Assembly: GCA_000974665.1 (NCBI GenBank)
Contig: BBSY01000001.1
Span: forward strand, 186,001-250,000
Reading direction: 5' to 3'
DNA length: 64,000 nt
Source: an alpha proteobacterium U9-1i
GTDB lineage: Bacteria; Pseudomonadota; Alphaproteobacteria; Caulobacterales; Aquidulcibacteraceae
Positions 8,816 to 17,715 of this stretch are shown here, in pieces. Made by a program: the position numbers and the translations under genes. Position 1 is the stretch's first letter, and each line of letters begins with the position of its first letter. A model generated the notes under the pieces. The model searched no databases. It worked only from the letters and a program-made list of their open reading frames with translations, and had not been told where the DNA came from.

Positions 8816-9201
8816 GAAAGCGGGCCGAAGACTTGCTCGATCTTCTTCTTGAGTTCCGCGGTCGTGAAGGGCTTGGCGAGGTAGTTGTTGACGCCGTACT
8901 GGACGGCGCGTTGCACAAGCTCTTTGTCGGAGCGGCCAGTGAGCATGATGAAGGCGGATTTCCGCGTGCGCTCCTGGCCACGGATTGCCTTGAGGAACTC
9001 AAGGCCGTCAACCTTCGGCATGTTGTAGTCGGAGATCACCAGCTCAACGGGTCTCAGCGCGAGCTGCTTCAAGCCGTCTTCACCATCGACGGCGTCGCCG
9101 ACGTCGGTGATTCCCATCTGTTGAAGCGCGGAACGTACAAGTGCGCGCATTGTCATCTGATCATCGACGACCAGCACGCGGATCGCGGAGGCGGCGGGCA
9201 T
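8812..9201 (-). CDS. cheY: Chemotaxis response regulator CheY (second copy)
   Basis: Single-domain receiver of 129 residues. Acidic residues D13-D14, phospho-acceptor D58 (VISDYNMPKVDG), the T in MLTGRSD and lysine in NNYLAKPFT are all present, so it should be phosphorylated by CheA and act on the flagellar switch or as a phosphate sink. It starts inside the cheB stop (TGATG) and overlaps cheD by 4 bases. It corresponds in position to CheYII of Caulobacter. Confidence 0.94.
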   Translation of the reverse strand: MPAASAIRVLVVDDQMTMRALVRSALQQMGITDVGDAVDGEDGLKQLALRPVELVISDYNMPKVDGLEFLKAIRGQERTRKSAFIMLTGRSDKELVQRAVQYGVNNYLAKPFTTAELKKKIEQVFGPLS

Positions 9202-10238
9202 CAGGATACTCCTTTGTGCTGCGCTGAGCAGCTTGAGAGAGCCGCCGCGGCAATGCGCGACAGCGACATCTGACGCTCAACCGCGCCAATTTCGTGGGCC
9301 ACTTTCGGCATGCCGTAGACGACGCAGCTTGCTTCGTCCTGCCCGATGGTCCGCGCGCCGGCTTGGCGCATCTGCAGCAAGCCCTGGGCGCCGTCGCGGC
9401 CCATACCGGTGAGCAATACGCCAACCGCTTTGTCGCGGGCGGCTTGCGCGACGCTGCCAAAGAGCTCGTCAACGGATGGGCAGTGTCCGTTCACCGGTGG
9501 GCTTTGCACCAAACGGCAGTGGTATTCGCGACCGAGACGCTCGACGCGCAAATGCGCGTCACCGCCGGGCGCCAAGTACACCGACCCGGTACGCAATGGC
9601 ATTCCATCCTCGGCTTCGCACACATGCGGGCCGCAGAGGCGATCAAGGCGGGACGCGAAATTGCGCGTGAACACTGGCGGCATGTGTTGGGTGATCACCG
9701 TCGGCGGGCAATTCGCGGGGAAGGACGCCAGCAGCGTCTGCAGCGCTTCTACGCCACCCGTGGATGAGCCAATCGCCAAGATGTTGTCGTTGCCCGCGAA
9801 GGCCTGCGGTGATGGCGTCGGCACGCGCTCAGCATTACGCGCACGCAAGCGTGCCGTCGCGGCGGCGCGAATCAGGTCCGGCAGCACGCGAAACGCCGCG
9901 CGAACGTCGCCGCCGCGTGGTTTGCCGACACAATCGAACGCGCCCATTTCCAGCGCCTGAAGCGTAACGTCGGCGCCTTCCTGCGTCAGCGTCGATACCA
10001 TGATCACCGGCGTAGGCCGCAGGCGCATCAGACGCTCAAGGAACTCGATTCCGTTCATACGCGGCATCTCGACATCAAGCGTGATGACGTCGGGGTTCAG
10101 TTGCTTGATCGCCTCGCGCGCTTCGATGGGGTCAGCGGCGAAGCCCGCAACCTCGATCCCCACCTCGCCCGCGAGCGCGCCGGCGATCATCGCCCGCATG
10201 GTGGGCGAATCGTCCACGATTAGAACGCGCAAGCTCAT
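9201..10238 (-). CDS. cheB: Protein-glutamate methylesterase CheB
   Basis: 345 residues. An N-terminal receiver (phospho-acceptor D55 in ITLDVEMPRMNG) is joined by a linker to a methylesterase domain with the catalytic serine in GSSTGGVEAL, the histidine in ITQHMPPVF and the aspartate in LLTGMGRDGAQG. It removes methyl groups from receptors and is activated by CheA phosphorylation. It overlaps cheR by 4 bases upstream and cheY by one base downstream. Confidence 0.96.
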   Translation of the reverse strand: MSLRVLIVDDSPTMRAMIAGALAGEVGIEVAGFAADPIEAREAIKQLNPDVITLDVEMPRMNGIEFLERLMRLRPTPVIMVSTLTQEGADVTLQALEMGAFDCVGKPRGGDVRAAFRVLPDLIRAAATARLRARNAERVPTPSPQAFAGNDNILAIGSSTGGVEALQTLLASFPANCPPTVITQHMPPVFTRNFASRLDRLCGPHVCEAEDGMPLRTGSVYLAPGGDAHLRVERLGREYHCRLVQSPPVNGHCPSVDELFGSVAQAARDKAVGVLLTGMGRDGAQGLLQMRQAGARTIGQDEASCVVYGMPKVAHEIGAVERQMSLSRIAAAALSSCSAQHKGVS

Positions 10239-11116
10239 GCCGCGCCCCCCTTTTTCAAACGATAGGCCGTGAGGCCATCGGAATCGAACGCGAGGTCGCT
10301 CACGCGCTCGGAATGTCCGACGTAAAGGCGACCGTGCGGCTGCATGAGCGCGCGAAACCGCGCCCAGATCCGATCCTGCGTCGCATCGTCAAAGTAGATC
10401 ACGACGTTTCGGCAGAAAATGGCGTCGAACTTGCCTTTCATCGGCCAATCCCCGATGAGGTTGAGTTCGCGGAACGCGATCAAGCTCTTCAACTCGTCGT
10501 TCGCAACCCAGCGACCTGACGTGCGATCGCGCTTCATGTACTTGTCGCGCAACGAAGCAGGCACCGGCGACACCGCTTCTTCGTTGTACTCGCCCGCGCG
10601 TGCGGTTGCGACGACATTGGGATCGATGTCACTGGCGAGAATGCGTACATCGAGTTGCGCCGCGTTGGGCAACACCGACAGCAGCGTCATTGCCATGGAA
10701 TATGGCTCCTGCCCCGTTGAGCACCCGGCGGACCAAAGGCGCAGGCGCTGACCGGCCCTTGCCGCCGCGGCCAATGGCGTCAGCACCTGATCGCGCAGCA
10801 GGTCGAAATGGTGCGGCTCGCGGAAGAATCGCGTCACGTTGGTCGTCAACGCCGCCAACATGGCGCTGCGCTCGTCCTTGCCCTGAGGGCCCGCGACGAA
10901 GGCGCAATAGGCGGCGAAGTCCGGCAGCTTCAATACTCGAAGGCGCTTGGCCAAGCGCGAGTACACGAGCGCGACCTTCGACTCCTGCAAATGAATGCCG
11001 GCGTCGGCGTACAGCATCTTCGCGATCTGCTCGAAGTCGGCGCCCGTGAAAGGGAACTCGCCTTCGACCAAATTCACGCTTTCGCTCATACGGGCGCGTG
11101 TCGCGGCGTTGGTCAT
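10235..11116 (-). CDS. cheR: Chemotaxis protein methyltransferase CheR
   Basis: SAM-dependent methyltransferase of 293 residues. The helical N-terminal CheR domain ([20 protein letters not shown]) precedes the catalytic Rossmann-like domain with [17 protein letters not shown] (SAM-binding), [11 protein letters not shown] and [14 protein letters not shown]. It overlaps cheW by 4 bases; an alternative ATG at residue 10 would shorten it slightly. The neighbouring receptors end in WQEF, which may serve as a tether for this enzyme. Confidence 0.96.
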   Translation of the reverse strand: MTNAATRARMSESVNLVEGEFPFTGADFEQIAKMLYADAGIHLQESKVALVYSRLAKRLRVLKLPDFAAYCAFVAGPQGKDERSAMLAALTTNVTRFFREPHHFDLLRDQVLTPLAAAARAGQRLRLWSAGCSTGQEPYSMAMTLLSVLPNAAQLDVRILASDIDPNVVATARAGEYNEEAVSPVPASLRDKYMKRDRTSGRWVANDELKSLIAFRELNLIGDWPMKGKFDAIFCRNVVIYFDDATQDRIWARFRALMQPHGRLYVGHSERVSDLAFDSDGLTAYRLKKGGAA

Positions 11117-11577
11117 GCGGCCACCTCAAGGGCAGCGTCGTCCGGCAAAATCTGATCGAGCACGATCCAGCTGATCATCCGGCCCTCGACGGCGAGGATC
11201 CCCTTCACGAACTTCTTCACGGCGTCGCACGCAACATCCGGCGTGGGCTGCACCGCGTCGGCGGTCGTGGTAAGGATTTCCGACACGGCGTCGACCAGCA
11301 AACCAACAACGCGACCACCAATGCGGACAACGATGATGACGTTGCGCGCGCTGGTTTCAGTCGCGCCGAAGCCCAAGCGATTTGCAAGGTCGATGATTGG
11401 CAGAACAGCGCCGCGCAGATTGATGACGCCGCGTACATACGCGGGCGAGTGCGGCAATGGCGTCGCCGCCGCCCATCCGCGGATTTCGCGAACGGCCATG
11501 ATGTCCACGCAGTATTCCTGATCGCCGATGCGGAACGAGATCAGTTCGATGCGGTTGGCGGAATTGATTTCGGTCAT
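11113..11577 (-). CDS. cheW: Chemotaxis coupling protein CheW
   Basis: 154-residue adaptor linking receptors to CheA. The CheW/SH3-like domain shows [20 protein letters not shown], then [20 protein letters not shown] and [13 protein letters not shown], the family landmarks. It follows cheA by 3 bases and overlaps cheR by 4 bases. Confidence 0.96.
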   Translation of the reverse strand: MTEINSANRIELISFRIGDQEYCVDIMAVREIRGWAAATPLPHSPAYVRGVINLRGAVLPIIDLANRLGFGATETSARNVIIVVRIGGRVVGLLVDAVSEILTTTADAVQPTPDVACDAVKKFVKGILAVEGRMISWIVLDQILPDDAALEVAA

Positions 11578-11580
11578 TGT

Positions 11581-13692
11581 TCAGCCTGCCTTTGCGAGAA
11601 GCGCGGGATCGGGAAGCCGGTCGGCGGCGCGCTGCGCCACCAGGCCATCAACATCGAGGATGAGCGCGACGCGGCCGTCGCCCAGTATCGTCGCAGCGGC
11701 GACGCCTTCGACCCGCTGGTAATTGGCCTCAAGGCTCTTGATCACGACTTGGCGCTGGCCCTGGATCGCGTCGACCAAAAGCGCCGCGCGGCCGCCGCCT
11801 TCACTTTCGACCAGCAGAACCACGCCTTCGGTTGGACTTGCCGGCATGTCGTGAAAGCCAAGGCTCACACCAACGTCGATCAGCGGCACAAAACTATCGC
11901 GAACCGAAAGCACCGCGCGGTTTGGGCCCATGCGGTGGACCTCGCCTTCCTTCGGCTGCAGCGTTTCGATAATCGTCGTCAGCGGCGCAATAAGCGTTTG
12001 ATCCGCCGACGTGACAACCATACCGTCGAGCACCGCGAGCGTGAGCGGAAGGCTTAGCGTGAACGTTGAACCGCGCCCCGGTTGCGACGCGATCGAGATG
12101 CGACCGCCTAGCGCCTGAATGGAGCGTTTTACAACATCCATACCGACACCACGGCCAGAAATGTCGGAAACCGATGACGCCGTCGAGAATCCCGGAAGGA
12201 AGATGATATTGTCGATTTCCTCGTCGCTCATCGGCGCGTCTGGCGAGATCAGGCCCTTCTCGATCGCCTTTGCGCGCACGCGTTCGCGATTGATGCCGCG
12301 CCCATCGTCGGACACTTCGATGACAATTCGCCCGGAGCGATGGAGTGCCGCCAGCTTGATTGTGCCTTCGGCTGGCTTTCCGGCGTCGACGCGGTCATCG
12401 GGCCCTTCGAGACCATGATCTACTGCGTTGCGCAGCATATGCGTGATTGGATCTGACAGCCGTTCAATCACCGTCTTGTCGACTTCGGTGCCTTCACCTT
12501 CCATCACGAGGCGCACTTGCTTGCCTGTGGCCGTCGCAATCTCACGCACCAAACGCGGCATTCGTTGGAAAACGGACTTCACCGGCTGCGCGCGTATCGC
12601 CATGACGCTGTCCTGCAACTCGCGCGTCAGTTGTTCGAGCTCATCTAGGCCAAGGGCTACACTTGAAGAGCGTTCAACCGCGCCTGTCTCGCCCACACGC
12701 TGCGCCAACATCGCTTGGTTGATCACAAGCTCACCGACGAGATCGATCAGACGATCAACACGCTCTAGGTCGACCCGGATGGTAGCGGCGGGCGGCGCCG
12801 AGGCCGCGGCCACTTGCGCACCGCCGCCACCTCGCAGGTCGCCGTCGTGATGCTCTGCCTCAACGCGCGCGATTGATGGCGAGATTGGCGCCGCATCGGC
12901 GGCGGCCAACGCGGGTGCGGCGATATGCGACGGCGCAACCACCACCTCGCGCTCGATCGACAACTCGCAATCGCCTTCCACAAAATCGAAAATCTCGCGG
13001 ATGTCCGCTTCGGCTTTCTCGCCATCGAGGAAAACGGTCCAAGAGATATAGGCGCCGTCCGGATTGAGCATGTCGAGCGTCGGAACGCTTTCGACATCCA
13101 TCTCAATCTCGCACGCGCCGAGCCGCGCCACTTCGCGCAACAAGAACAACGGATCGTTGCCCTTAGCGTAGAGCGCCGGATTTGGCTTGAACGTGATGCG
13201 CCAGCGGCGGGCTATGGCCGGCTCATCGAGCGAGATTTGCAGTGGCGTAAATCCAAACGGGTCTTCCTCCTCCACGTCAGCATGAGCCAGCGCGGCGGGC
13301 TTGTGATCACCGGACGCGAGCGTTGTGAGCTCGTCCGCCAACGTATCGCAGCGACCTTGATCAACCGCTCCGCCGTCCCGTGCGGCGTGCACCAAATCCG
13401 CCAGTACGTCGCTTGCGCGCAGCATTACCCGCACCGCCTCGGCGTCGATCGCGAGTTTTCCGGAACGCATCAAATCCAGTGCGGTCTCGAACGTGTGCGC
13501 GAACTTTACGAGATCCTCGTAGCCGAAAGCGCCCGCGCCACCCTTCACAGAATGGACCGCCCGGAACACCGCGTTGATGACCTCGCCGTCGCTGTCGCCG
13601 GCTTCGAGCGCCATCAAGCCGTTCTCAAGCTCAGCGAGCTGCTCGTCGCATTCCTGAAAGAACGTAACCTTGATTGACTCGAACGGATCCAT
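11581..13692 (-). CDS. cheA: Chemotaxis histidine kinase CheA
   Basis: 703 residues with the normal CheA layout: P1 Hpt domain (phosphorylated H47 in FRAVHSVKGGAGAFG), a middle CheY/CheB-binding region, P3 dimerisation helix near DLERVDRLIDLVGELVINQA, P4 ATP-binding domain (HMLRNAVDHGLE, SDDGRGI, SGRGVGMDVV) and P5 CheW-like regulatory domain. GGAGG stands 6 bases before the ATG. It phosphorylates the CheY proteins and CheB of this cluster. All kinase boxes look intact. Confidence 0.97.
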   Translation of the reverse strand: MDPFESIKVTFFQECDEQLAELENGLMALEAGDSDGEVINAVFRAVHSVKGGAGAFGYEDLVKFAHTFETALDLMRSGKLAIDAEAVRVMLRASDVLADLVHAARDGGAVDQGRCDTLADELTTLASGDHKPAALAHADVEEEDPFGFTPLQISLDEPAIARRWRITFKPNPALYAKGNDPLFLLREVARLGACEIEMDVESVPTLDMLNPDGAYISWTVFLDGEKAEADIREIFDFVEGDCELSIEREVVVAPSHIAAPALAAADAAPISPSIARVEAEHHDGDLRGGGGAQVAAASAPPAATIRVDLERVDRLIDLVGELVINQAMLAQRVGETGAVERSSSVALGLDELEQLTRELQDSVMAIRAQPVKSVFQRMPRLVREIATATGKQVRLVMEGEGTEVDKTVIERLSDPITHMLRNAVDHGLEGPDDRVDAGKPAEGTIKLAALHRSGRIVIEVSDDGRGINRERVRAKAIEKGLISPDAPMSDEEIDNIIFLPGFSTASSVSDISGRGVGMDVVKRSIQALGGRISIASQPGRGSTFTLSLPLTLAVLDGMVVTSADQTLIAPLTTIIETLQPKEGEVHRMGPNRAVLSVRDSFVPLIDVGVSLGFHDMPASPTEGVVLLVESEGGGRAALLVDAIQGQRQVVIKSLEANYQRVEGVAAATILGDGRVALILDVDGLVAQRAADRLPDPALLAKAG

Positions 13693-13703
13693 TGTCGCCT
13701 CCG

Positions 13704-14069
13704 TTAAGCCGAGACACGGCGGATAGCGTCGACGAGCTTGGCGGCGTCAAACGGTTTCACGATCCAGCCCGTAGCGCCGGCATCGCGGGCGCGTTGCTTC
13801 TTGGCGCCCTCGCTCTCGGTCGAGAGCACCAGAATCGGCGTCGCGCGATGGTTGTCGCCGGCCCGCACGCGCTCGATGAAGCCAAACCCGTCGAGTTTGG
13901 GCATGTTGATATCGGTGATGATCACGTCAGCGCCGTGCTCGGCCAGCACTTCGATGCCATGCTCGCCGTCCTCGGCCTGCACTACGTCGAAGCCCGCTTC
14001 TCTGAGAACGAGCAGGAGCATTTCTCGCATCATGCGAGAATCATCCACGGTGAGGATGCGCTTACTCAT
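13704..14069 (-). CDS. cheY: Chemotaxis response regulator CheY (first copy)
   Basis: 121-residue single receiver with acidic D9-D10, phospho-acceptor D53 (IITDINMPKLDG), the S/T in VLSTES and the switch lysine in WIVKPFD. It corresponds in place to CheYI of Caulobacter, between the STAS protein and CheA. It overlaps the STAS gene by 4 bases and precedes cheA by 11 bases. Confidence 0.94.
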   Translation of the reverse strand: MSKRILTVDDSRMMREMLLLVLREAGFDVVQAEDGEHGIEVLAEHGADVIITDINMPKLDGFGFIERVRAGDNHRATPILVLSTESEGAKKQRARDAGATGWIVKPFDAAKLVDAIRRVSA

Positions 14070-14338
14070 GTTCCTGCCTCCTCCGCGTGAACGCCCATGT
14101 ATCGGAGCGCCGCCACCATTTCCTCGGAACGCCGCACGATTGCGAACGCCACTCCGTCATCGGCCCACGTGCGCGCCGCTGACACCAGCACTTGCACGCA
14201 CTGCCCGCCAATCCGCTCAACGTCGCCGCCGTCGATCTCGACGGCGTGGCCGCGGAGCGCCAGCAATTCGCTGCGGAGCGGCGCTGCTGCGCGAAAGTCC
14301 AACGCCGCTGCCAACTTGAGTGCCGATGGTGAGTTCAT
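14066..14338 (-). CDS. STAS-domain chemotaxis protein (CheX of the Caulobacter cluster)
   Basis: 90-residue single STAS domain. The ATG at 14338 is chosen because AGGAG, which overlaps the end of the receptor gene, lies 8 bases before it; an in-frame ATG at 14356 would overlap that receptor. The conserved loop that carries the phosphorylated serine in anti-sigma antagonists reads VERIGGQCVQ here, without serine, so regulation by serine phosphorylation is unlikely. Position between an MCP and CheY matches the gene called cheX in Caulobacter; it is not the CheX phosphatase of other bacteria. Confidence 0.78.
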   Translation of the reverse strand: MNSPSALKLAAALDFRAAAPLRSELLALRGHAVEIDGGDVERIGGQCVQVLVSAARTWADDGVAFAIVRRSEEMVAALRYMGVHAEEAGT

Positions 14339-14340
14339 CC

Positions 14341-16497
14341 TTAAAACTCCTGCCAATCGTCCGCCGCGGCGGCGGCCGCCGCCGCAGCCGCTTTCGGCTT
14401 TGCAGAGGGACGCGGCGAAGCGGCGAAGCTCGTGGCGATACGCGCGTGCTGCTTGGCGACAGCGTTTCGCGTGCGCGCCGATGGCGCCTCAGCTTTGGTG
14501 GAGACCTCAAACTGAGCGATGAGCTTCGATAGCTCGTCCGCCTCTTGCGCCAACGAATGGCTAGCAGCGGTGCTCTCCTCGACCATTGCTGCGTTCTGCT
14601 GCGTGCTCTGATCCATCTGATTGATGGCGGCGTTCACTTCGCTGAGCGCCGTTGCTTGCTCTTGGGCCGAACCAGAAATGTCGCTCACCAGGGTGTTGAT
14701 GCGATTCACGCCATCGAGAATGCGGTGCAGAGCTCCGCCCGTCTCACCCACAAGTTTCACGCCAGCTTCGACCTGTTGTGAGCTCGTTGAGATCAGACCT
14801 TTGATCTCCTTCGCCGCGTCTGCCGAACGCTGCGCGAGCGCGCGCACTTCGCTTGCGACCACTGCAAAGCCGCGTCCCGCTTCGCCCGCGCGGGCGGCTT
14901 CGACGCCGGCATTGAGCGCCAGCAAATTGGTCTGGAAAGCGATTTCATCGATCACACCGATGATTTGCGTGATCTGGCGCGCGGACGTCTCGATCGCTTG
15001 CATCGCGCCGACGGCCTGGCCGACGACTTCACTACCCTTCTCGGCGTCGGTTCGCGTCACGCCAACAGCGGAATTGGCTTGCCGTGCGTTGTCGGCCGTC
15101 TTTCCGACCGTCGCGGTGATCTCGTCCAGCGCCGCCGCCGTTTCCTCAAGCGTGGCCGCTTGCTGCTCCGTGCGGCGAGACAGATCGTCGGCGGCTTGGC
15201 TGATTTCGCCGGTGCCGGAACGAACGCCGTTGACGTTCGACGAGATGACCGTCATCGCTTGCTCCAGTTGGGTGAGCGCTGCGTTGAAGTCATTTTGAAG
15301 CTTCAAATAGGCGTCGGGCAGTCTGTGCGTGACACGATACGTCAGATCGCCCGCGGCGAGCTTGGACATGCCTTCGCCAAACGAACGCACAACCAGTTCC
15401 TCGGCTTCTCGCGCGGCGCGCGCTTCGGTCTCCTTCTGCGCGGCCTCCGCGGCGACACGCTCCACTTCACGGCGCCTCTCGTCGTCTTTGCGCTGGAGCA
15501 GGCTCTTACGGAACAGCTCCAGCGTCGCCGCGATCTTGCCTGTTTCGTGCAGGTCGTCCGTGAACGGCACGGTCACGTCGTCGCGACCTTGGGTGAGCGA
15601 GTCCATTGTCTCGCCGAGGGCGCTAAAGCGTTGGCCGAGCCCACGCGACGTGACCCAAGCCAAGAGGCCGGCGAGACTAAGCCCTACGAGCGCGATCAAC
15701 GCCTGAACAAAGAGTTCGAATTTCGCCGTCGCGATGCGTTGATCGAGCAGGCGCAGCAATTGCTCATTCGTGGCGCGCCAAGTGGCGTCAGTGATGCGCG
15801 GAAAGTCGATTTCGGTCTGGTCGCTGGAGATCGTGGTTGCGCCAAACAGGCCGCCGCGCTCTTCGGCGATCATCTGGTGGCCGATGCGACGGAGTTCGAC
15901 GGCGCCTTCTGCCAGAGCCACGCGCAATGCACCGGTTTCGTCAACTTCAATCGCGCGCTCGATGCTATCAGCGGCGACGTCAGTGCTCGCTTCCAGATGG
16001 TTGATGTAGCCAAGGATCGTAAATTCGCGACCTGTTGCGCCGATTGGGGTCGCTGCGATCGAGGTGTCGAGTTGATCCTCGCGCAACATCATATTGGGGA
16101 TGCCCGCGGTGACGGCGGACATGAGGTAGTAGGTCTCAAGTTCGGCATCGAGCGTGAGGTTCGAACCGTCGGCGATGGCTTGCATAAGCGCCGCGCCGGC
16201 CTCGAGGCGGGACACACCCTCCTCTGCATTCACCCACGCCTCATAGGGCTCGGCCGTGCCGAACCGGGCGTTCGCTTCCTCATGCCCTTCTACGGCGCAG
16301 CACGACGCACTGTTGAGCGCATTCCACACTTGCTCAAGGTAGGCCGCGCCCTCACGCTCCTTCTCGAGAAATTGCTCCTCGCCCCACTTGTCTTGAACGT
16401 AAAGGCCCGCGGCTGTGATTGCGGTGAACCCAAATACGCCAGACATCACAGCGAGCCGCGTGCCGATCGCCAGTCGAGAGTTAAATTTCGAGAACAT
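14341..16497 (-). CDS. Methyl-accepting chemotaxis protein, membrane-bound
   Basis: 718 residues from the ATG at 16497, which follows GGGAGGGG; an in-frame ATG at 16629 would overlap the porin gene. Transmembrane 1 is at about 9-28, a periplasmic ligand domain of roughly 270 residues follows, then transmembrane 2 (FVQALIALVGLSLAGLLAWV), HAMP, coiled coil and the MA hairpin tip EIAFQTNLLALNAGVEAARA. The tail is alanine-rich and ends in DDWQEF, a pentapeptide resembling the CheR/CheB tether (NWETF) of enteric receptors. It is first of the continuous che run: the STAS start lies 2 bases after its stop. Confidence 0.95.
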   Translation of the reverse strand: MFSKFNSRLAIGTRLAVMSGVFGFTAITAAGLYVQDKWGEEQFLEKEREGAAYLEQVWNALNSASCCAVEGHEEANARFGTAEPYEAWVNAEEGVSRLEAGAALMQAIADGSNLTLDAELETYYLMSAVTAGIPNMMLREDQLDTSIAATPIGATGREFTILGYINHLEASTDVAADSIERAIEVDETGALRVALAEGAVELRRIGHQMIAEERGGLFGATTISSDQTEIDFPRITDATWRATNEQLLRLLDQRIATAKFELFVQALIALVGLSLAGLLAWVTSRGLGQRFSALGETMDSLTQGRDDVTVPFTDDLHETGKIAATLELFRKSLLQRKDDERRREVERVAAEAAQKETEARAAREAEELVVRSFGEGMSKLAAGDLTYRVTHRLPDAYLKLQNDFNAALTQLEQAMTVISSNVNGVRSGTGEISQAADDLSRRTEQQAATLEETAAALDEITATVGKTADNARQANSAVGVTRTDAEKGSEVVGQAVGAMQAIETSARQITQIIGVIDEIAFQTNLLALNAGVEAARAGEAGRGFAVVASEVRALAQRSADAAKEIKGLISTSSQQVEAGVKLVGETGGALHRILDGVNRINTLVSDISGSAQEQATALSEVNAAINQMDQSTQQNAAMVEESTAASHSLAQEADELSKLIAQFEVSTKAEAPSARTRNAVAKQHARIATSFAASPRPSAKPKAAAAAAAAAADDWQEF

Positions 16498-16502
16498 GGT
16501 TT

Positions 16503-17687
16503 TCACCCCTCCCAGGGCGATTGAAACGGAGTGATTTCGAAGCGCAAACCGACGACCCACACATGATCGCGATCGCGATCGCCGCCAGGGTCGAGAACGA
16601 TCTGCAAGTCCGGCTGCACGCGCAGCCACGGCGTGATTCGATCCGAATAGGTCAACTCGATGCCGGTCTCGGCGCGCGCGGCGCGAATGCCGACATCGGC
16701 TTCGTTGGCGCGATGCTTGTCGCTCAACACGCCTTGATACGCGCCGACTGAGATTTGGCTGTCTGGCCGTGAAGCAAGCGGCCGATCAACCAGCAAACCC
16801 GCCTGCCAGCCGCCGGCGTACGGCGTCGTGTCGCCATCGGAGACGCCGATGCGCGCAAAGCCGTCGACGCCTGCGCGGATCGGGTGCTCGAACGCCACAT
16901 AGGCGCCCCGTGCATCGCGTTGCACTGGATCCCCGCCAAGATCCAGCTCGCGGATGTCGTCCTGGTCGTCTGTGTAACCCCAGGCGCCGAAAGCGATCTT
17001 GCCTGAACCGGTCCACGCATACTCGCCGATGACCAACGCGCCCTCGTCGAAATCAGTATCGACGCTGCCAGGATCACCGATGACGCCCGCATTGGCGTTC
17101 AACACGGCCACCATGAGCGAGCCGTGTTCGCTGGTTTCGAACCGGCCACGCGCCGCAAGCGCTGTTGACGGAAAGATCGAAGGGCCGTTCGCGCCAGTGG
17201 CGGCGAGTTCCGATCCGATTCCAAAAGCAGGCGCGATCAACAAGCCCGCGGCATCGTTGGCGTAGAACTCGCTGTTAAGGTCGTAGAGGCCGGCGCGGAT
17301 GCTGCCGCCGTCCCAAGCTTGCTCGACCCAGAACTCGAACAAACGCAGTCGTTCACGCGACACTTCGATGTTGTCCACGCCCTGCAACGTGCCCAAGCGA
17401 TCATTTGGTGCGGCGCCGGCGTTGTTCAGCACGTGGGCGTGCAATGTGGCGCCGCGCCAGCCGCCGATCGCACCGAGGTCGGCATCCATGACCAGGTCGA
17501 GATTGTCGAGATAGGCGCCGGACGCATCAATCTCATCGTTCCAGCCGGCGATGACATCGCCGGTGTAAGCTAACGACCAGCTCACTGAATCGTCGGCGGC
17601 TGCGTTGCCGGCGAGCAGAATAACCAGCGGCGCGGCCGCTCCCGCGCCGATCAGGCGCGGATCCCTCTTTTTCAACGTTGTAGACAC
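16503..17687 (-). CDS. OprB-type carbohydrate-selective porin
   Basis: Outer-membrane channel of about 394 residues. A signal peptide (LIGAGAAAPLVILLAGNAAA) precedes DDSVSWSLAYTGDV. OprB landmarks include YLDNLDLVMDADLGAIGGWR, RAGLYDLNSEFYANDAAGL and GPSIFPSTALAAR, and the protein ends on a beta-strand with aromatic residues. The GTG at 17687 behind GAGGGGGAG is preferred; an ATG at 17705 gives six more residues. It is unusual in lying between two chemoreceptor genes, only 5 bases before the membrane receptor, which hints that substrate uptake and taxis are expressed together. Confidence 0.85.
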   Translation of the reverse strand: MSTTLKKRDPRLIGAGAAAPLVILLAGNAAADDSVSWSLAYTGDVIAGWNDEIDASGAYLDNLDLVMDADLGAIGGWRGATLHAHVLNNAGAAPNDRLGTLQGVDNIEVSRERLRLFEFWVEQAWDGGSIRAGLYDLNSEFYANDAAGLLIAPAFGIGSELAATGANGPSIFPSTALAARGRFETSEHGSLMVAVLNANAGVIGDPGSVDTDFDEGALVIGEYAWTGSGKIAFGAWGYTDDQDDIRELDLGGDPVQRDARGAYVAFEHPIRAGVDGFARIGVSDGDTTPYAGGWQAGLLVDRPLASRPDSQISVGAYQGVLSDKHRANEADVGIRAARAETGIELTYSDRITPWLRVQPDLQIVLDPGGDRDRDHVWVVGLRFEITPFQSPWEG

Positions 17688-17715
17688 ATGCTCCCCCTCG
17701 CGCACTTCTGCGCGC

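Noticed and set aside
14965-16524. 519-codon plus-strand frame opposite the chemoreceptor
   Set aside because: Shadow of the well-supported receptor gene; translation has no family features.
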